Position numbers and translations under genes: made by a program. 64,000 nt of DNA from Tamarix chinensis (taxonomy: Eukaryota > Streptophyta > Magnoliopsida > Caryophyllales > Tamaricaceae), in contig CM060177.1 in assembly GCA_030549775.1 (NCBI GenBank), forward strand, positions 65,290,638 to 65,354,637, given 5' to 3'. The notes below the pieces were generated by a model. It was not told where the DNA came from, ran no database searches, and saw only the letters and a program-made list of their open reading frames with translations. Within the stretch, counting starts at the first letter, position 1; each line of letters opens with the position of its first letter. This document shows, piece after piece, positions 59,537-64,000 of this stretch.

Positions 59537-59577
59537 GGTTAGCCTTAATCAATTTGTTAACTCTAACCACAACCATA

Positions 59578-59589
59578 GCTATGATACCA
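59578..59589 (-). other. Primer-binding site of E
   Basis: Minus strand TGGTATCATAGC, one base different from TGGTATCAGAGC (complement of the initiator-methionine tRNA 3' end), 3 bp after the LTR end. Confidence 0.85.
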
Positions 59590-59592
59590 AAT

Positions 59593-60496
59593 TGATGCAT
59601 GTCTGGTTAGAGTCTCAGGCTTGGGTGTAAGATAAACGATGGTTTAGGGTAAGGAAAGGTGGAAGGGAGTTTAGGATTGATGGAAAGATAGAAGGGCGGT
59701 GAAAAGGGTTTGGATGGACGAATGGAGTGACAGTTTGGAGTAGGGTTTTTGGTGGAAAAAAATAGAGGTGGCGAAATAAAAAAAATAGAAGGATAGATTA
59801 ATCTTTAGGCCACACAGAAATAAAGATTAAAGTTTTTCAAAACAAATCGTTCACACAGATTGGACTTGTTACGAGATGAATCCACACAGAATTCGGGTTT
59901 AAGCAAGCTTAAGGTTTTTCTTCTCATTCAAATTGTGTTCTTTCTCTCGATTTCTATGGCTTTAAATAGCCAAAAGTTGTTGAGCCTCCCTTCAAAGATT
60001 ACAATAATCTTGCCACTAATCTTTCCTAGAAACATTGAATTCCCAAAGACTAGCTAGAAGATATTAAATAATCTAACTACTAACAACCTTATTTGACTCA
60101 AAATAAAAATAATAATAAATCACATAAGACTAGCTAGAATGTATTAAATGATCTAGCTACTAAAAATATTATTTGACTCAAAATAAAAATAATAATAAAT
60201 AACTTAAGACTAGCTAGAAGATATTAAATGATCTAGCTACTAACAACCTTATTTGACTCGAAATAAAAATAATAATAAATGACTTAAGACTAGCTAGAAG
60301 ATATTAAATGATCTAGCTACTAACAACCTTAATTGACTCAAAATAAAAATAATAATAAATGAATTAATAATAAACCTTACACTAACTAAAGAACGTTGCA
60401 TGCAGCCCATGTAGGCACCTCCATGTTCATGCATCTACGTGGAGTAGCGTAACCATCTTAGTTGGTGCCGTGTCATGCGACTCTACTCCCGCATCA
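59593..60496 (-). repeat. 5' LTR of E
   Basis: 904 bp with four units of the 81-bp repeat (60045-60370). A weak TATA candidate (GGCTATTTAAAGCC on the minus strand) lies near 59957-59970. The plus-strand frames seen here are antisense to the element and also occur in the solo LTR at 27348. Confidence 0.93.
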
Positions 60497-61646
60497 TTTC
60501 CCTCGAATTAAATAAATAGGTTTGTTGAATAAGGCATGAATAAAGTACTAATTATGTAAAGTGAAAGATTTTTTATTCAAGCCCAGACCGATATACAGGC
60601 ATAATAGTGGCCAGGTGCAAGATGCCTTGGAGATCGATCCATTGACGAATAATATTAGGCAGGTGCGTGCTGCCCTGTATATTTTCGATCCATCAGCTAT
60701 AATGGTGGGGGATCCCAAGCTCAATAAACCAAACATTGGATATTAATAAATTATAAGAAGACACTAATCACTTACAATGGAACACTATAAGAGTCAGGTT
60801 CAAATCGGTCAACCGATGAATAATAGTGGCCACGCCAAGGGTGCCCTAGAGATCTATCCACTGGCAAATAATAGTGGTTAGGTGCATGTTGCCCTGTATG
60901 TTTCCAATCCACCAGCTATAATAGTGAGGTTCCCACACTTGCATGGATATACTTCGAAAGACGATGATTGAATAATGATTAATTAATGGCTTAAGATCAA
61001 AAGTATCAATTTCATGTTATGATCTATTGATATGACATGAGTTTGGCTTTAGTTCTTGTCTCTACTTGGGTATGTGATGGATTTGCTAAGTACTTAGATT
61101 TTTTATTATGCATTTCTTATTGTATGAGGTGTTACCTTGTGTATTAGTCCATATGTCATCATTCTATATAGTTCATGTATTATGTGTTGCATGCCGGCCT
61201 ACCTTTCATTTTGGTATAAAGGATTACTCAGTACCATAATACTAAAGGGTTCTTTTTGTGGACCTCTACTTATTCAACGGGTATTGTCCCTTGCAAGTCT
61301 ATTATCGGTGCTATTGAAGTAGGTATCGGGTACAAGTGTAAGGATTATCCGAATACTTTTAGGGTTCTCTTCCACCTTTTAAATTCTTTGGTAAATGATC
61401 TTGATTCTTGTAACTACTATTGGTAAATTTTATTCTTGTAAAGTGTTCATTGTGCTACTATAATTTAAATAAAGTCTGATTTTGAGAAATCTTTTAGCCT
61501 TAACACTTGGTACTGGAATGGTAGGAGAAAATCAATCTGATACTAAGTGTGGCAGTAATATCTCCGAAATTCACGGTTTTTGCTTTTTGCTTCTATTATT
61601 TTCTTTAAATAAAAAAAAATTAGTAATGAATTTTGGGGGTGTTATA
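60497..61646 (+). mobile_element. Giant LTR L4, right part
   Basis: It resumes CCTCGAATTAAATAAATAGG after the duplication and carries two dyad arrays (60588-60725 and 60800-60945, closing GGGGATCCCAAGCTCAATAAA and GAGGTTCCCACACTTGCATGG). A CAGTACCATAATACTAAAGGG box and the 3' box follow, ending AATTTTGGGGGTGTTATA. The right flank TTACC does not match the left flank TTCAC (51201-51205). Confidence 0.85.
61503..61550 (+). promoter_or_regulatory. U5 stem-loop of L4
   Basis: Arms ACACTTGGTACTGGA (61503-61517) and TCTGATACTAAGTGT (61536-61550) pair with about 11 Watson-Crick and 3 G-U pairs. It ends 96 nt before the LTR end. Confidence 0.55.
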
Positions 61647-63269
61647 TTACCACTTACCCTTTTTACTTATGAAATTACCAAATTACGCCTTCTTGGTTAT
61701 TAAATTACCAAAATACCCTTTATAGTTGTATAATTACCAAAGCATCCTTTATACTTGTATAATTACCAAAATACCCTTCATACTTCTATGATTACCAAAA
61801 TAGCCTCCATAATTGTATGATTACCAAAATACCCTTCATATTTGTATAATTACCAAAATACCCTCCATACTTGTAGAATTACCAAAATACCCTCTAATAT
61901 TGTATAATGACCAAAATATCCTTCATACTTGTATAATTACCAATATATCCTTCATATTTGTATAATTAGCAAAATATCCTTTTTAGTTGTTAAATTACTA
62001 AAATACCCTTTTTATTTATTAAATTACCAATTTACCCTTCTTACTTATTGAATTACCCAAACACTCATTTTTACTTATTAATTTACCAAATTAACCCTTT
62101 CTCATGCAAAATTACCACACTATCCTCCTTACTTGTAAAATTACCAAATTACCCTTTTTATTCATAAAATTACCAAGTTACCCCTTTCTCATGCTTAAAT
62201 TACCAAAATACCATTCTTACTTATTAAATTACCAAATTACCCTTTTTATTTATAAAATTACCAATTTACCCCTTTCTCATGCCAAAATTACCAAAATAAC
62301 CTTATTCATTAAATTACCAAACTACCCTTAACACATGAAATATTAACACCCATGGTCCACATGCATCATCTAACAAAATAAAACCTTATTATTCATTATT
62401 GATGCCCATTATTACCTACCATGCACATTTATTTAGGTCATAACCTATGTATGAGTAAAATTACTAAAATGTTCCTATGTCTCATATATATTAGCATTAT
62501 CTCTACTACAAATGACCATATTTACTTATCATAACATGTATGTGCATCTGACATCATTATTAACAACACAACCCACTATTTCCACACATGTCTCATTTCA
62601 TACAATAGTATGCTTTTCATTAAATCTTCCAACATAACATTAAAAAACATAAGGTGCTTAACAAAACATAATATACACACAAAATATATTGCTTAACCTT
62701 AATGTGCTAACATACATAAATCCACACATTTTAGTAGGGTATAATGTTACCTTATTTTTGGTAATTACTTTATAGTACCATGGTTAAAATATTAATATTT
62801 ATTAGTAAAAATGTGTACCTAGAAATAATATCAAAATTAGAATATTAGTAGTAGAAGATTAAAAGGATAATTTTTTATCAAAAGGATCATTAATTACATA
62901 TTAATACTAATTATATTATAACTCAAAGTTTAGTAAAATAAACTTTAAAGGGTGCAACAACACTCACGCTGCATGAGCAATATAGGTTGCATACATGAAG
63001 GGGAAGGAATGGGTGAAGGGAGGGTTAGATGATGTTGGAAGGGTGGTCTTAGGTAAGGGCATTTGAGAGAGTGGTGAAGGGGAGTTGGGGTAGTGGTAAG
63101 GTGCAGGAGGAGGAGGAGGAGGATGTGGGGGATTTCAGGCAAGGTGAGGTAGGGAGGTGGTAGGGGAGGTGTCAGGTGGTTGAGGGGTGGCTTCAAGAGC
63201 ATATACGGAGGAGGGTCGAAAGGAGAAGAAAATAGAAGGAAGGGAGAAAGTGGGTTGTGAGGGTGAGTG
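61647..63269 (-). mobile_element. Inverted giant-LTR fragment L6
   Basis: Read on the minus strand it runs from a pyrimidine tract (63269 to about 62990) through CATGCAGCGTGAGTGTTG, ATTATTTCTAGGTACACA and ATGTTAGCACATTAAGG into a GGTAATTT array (62330 to 61655). This is the order of L2 and L4. Both termini are missing; it abuts L4 at 61646 and is cut by B3 at 63270. Confidence 0.85.
61655..62330 (-). repeat. GGTAATTT array of L6 (reads AAATTACC on the plus strand)
   Basis: Units such as TTGTATAATTACCAAAATACCCTTCATAC, period about 25-30 bp, roughly 25 units. It is more regular than the array in L2. Confidence 0.92.
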
Positions 63270-64000
63270 TGATGCAGGCGCATCAATTGAACATAATGAT
63301 TATCATATTCATTCTAATCCTCAAGGTAAGGAAGATGATTTAGCTTTCTTAATGTTGGAGTCTATTATGTTAAATATTCTTGATAATTCTTATATTCTTG
63401 ACAATGAAAAGCATTCAAGTTATTCTTGTAGGTATGTTACATATTTGCAAGAAGACGATGTTCATACACATTGATTTGTACAAGTATTCCAAGGCATGCA
63501 AGACTATGAAATACATGGGATGATACATTACAATAAGATATAGATTTATGATATTCATTATTTGTATAAACTTGTTGTAAACCCTAACCCTAAGTATATT
63601 TTATGTAAGTTAGGGTATGACTATAATTTCATGTATGTATCTTAGTCTATTGTATAGCTTTGTAATATTAATACTTAGTACCATTTAACCAATGATATTA
63701 TGCTGTGGATTAAGGTTAATATGGGTTTAATTCAACTGTGAATAATGGGCTGGATTTGGTGGGTAAACTTGGCTGGTTAAGGAAGCTCACCACCGAGCTT
63801 ATTCTTTCCTATATATACCTTTGTGCGCATGGTTTGTATGCAAAATATTGAATAATAATTTTGATAAAACTTTAAGCAACAGAGCTAAATTCTAATCCTC
63901 CCTTTTGGGTCTACATTGAGCAAGGAATATCTGGGATAATCCTTCCTCAATACTATCTTCAAGTCGACACATTTGAACACCTTCAAATCTACTGAAACAA
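63270..64000 (+). mobile_element. Family B LTR, copy B3, cut by the window edge
   Basis: It starts TGATGCAGGCGCATCAATTG inside L6 and follows the B1/B2 order: TTATTCTTGTAGGTATGTTA (63420), ACTTGTTGTAAACCCTAA (63568), TATA box CTATATATACC (63809), AATATTGAATAATAAT (63844). Some 730 of about 920 bp are visible. Confidence 0.8.

Larger units (their letters stand above)
54536..60496 (-). mobile_element. CRM-like Ty3/gypsy chromovirus E, nearly full length
   Basis: 5961 bp with two LTRs (54536-55269 and 59593-60496), primer site, polypurine tract and gag-protease-RT-RNase H-integrase remnants in gypsy order on the minus strand. The termini are TGATG...CATCA. The right flank TTTCC (60497-60501) and left flank TTTTT (54531-54535) fit a target duplication in GATC-TTTCC-CTCG with two C-to-T changes on the left. 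The integrase end (DGPFKILRR...YELELPDSYGG...FNVKDISPY) and its run into the 3' LTR fit the CRM clade of chromoviruses. Many stops and frameshifts make it non-autonomous. Confidence 0.9.

Noticed and set aside
59860..60057. A 65-codon plus-strand frame also present at 27348
   Set aside because: It lies antisense inside the LTR of element E; its conservation is that of the LTR.
1..64000. tRNA, rRNA or other known RNA genes
   Set aside because: I saw no tRNA-like cloverleaf with A and B boxes and no rRNA core sequence on either strand. The tRNA-like matches are primer-binding sites.

Overview
This is a stretch of heterochromatin-like plant nuclear DNA. It is AT-rich and repeat-dense, and I see no intact protein-coding gene. 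The signs of a flowering plant are a broken glutamate decarboxylase gene copy with plant-type exons and GT-AG intron borders, Ty3/gypsy chromovirus coding remnants primed by initiator-methionine tRNA, very long LTRs, and extensive trinucleotide repeats. I cannot name the species.

Layout. 1-5178: pieces of two related LTR families with TGTAAYACCCC...GGGTGTTACA ends, two of them facing each other. 5179-8230: decayed gag genes and a probable LTR. 8480-10900: a tandem array with a period near 0.8 kb (family T). 11810-17393 and 28563-29042: a roughly 3.3-kb duplicated segment (family C), split by a giant solo LTR (L1, 17394-28557). L1 itself holds a second giant solo LTR (L2, 18750-23851) and a 980-bp solo LTR (27075-28054). 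29043-31330: 5' end of a minus-strand gypsy element. 32623-35425: a non-autonomous element arranged LTR-internal-LTR-internal (family B). 35426-41650: LTR L5 split by solo LTR L3 (36205-40698). 43080-45157: a LINE-like tail, family T again, and the glutamate decarboxylase pseudogene (minus strand). 45390-51064: more family C. 51206-61646: giant LTR L4 split by a nearly complete but mutated CRM-like chromovirus E (54536-60496, minus strand). 61647-63269: an inverted giant-LTR fragment (L6). 63270-64000: the start of another family-B LTR.

The insertion history is well supported by target-site duplications: L1 (G/A)CTAG, L2 CCACT, the 27-kb solo LTR TGGGT, L3 GCTTT, and E TTTCC (left copy with two C-to-T changes).

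The most interesting observation is in the giant LTRs (4.5-5.1 kb net, non-coding). They share a fixed modular order: AT-rich start, pyrimidine-rich tract with a TATA box in L1 and L3, simple repeats, two arrays of a CCGGTCCACCGG dyad followed by ATAATAGTGG, and a 3' terminal box. About 70-100 nt before the LTR end all copies, including the divergent second family, can form a stem-loop whose arms differ in sequence but change together. This looks like a conserved RNA structure in U5.
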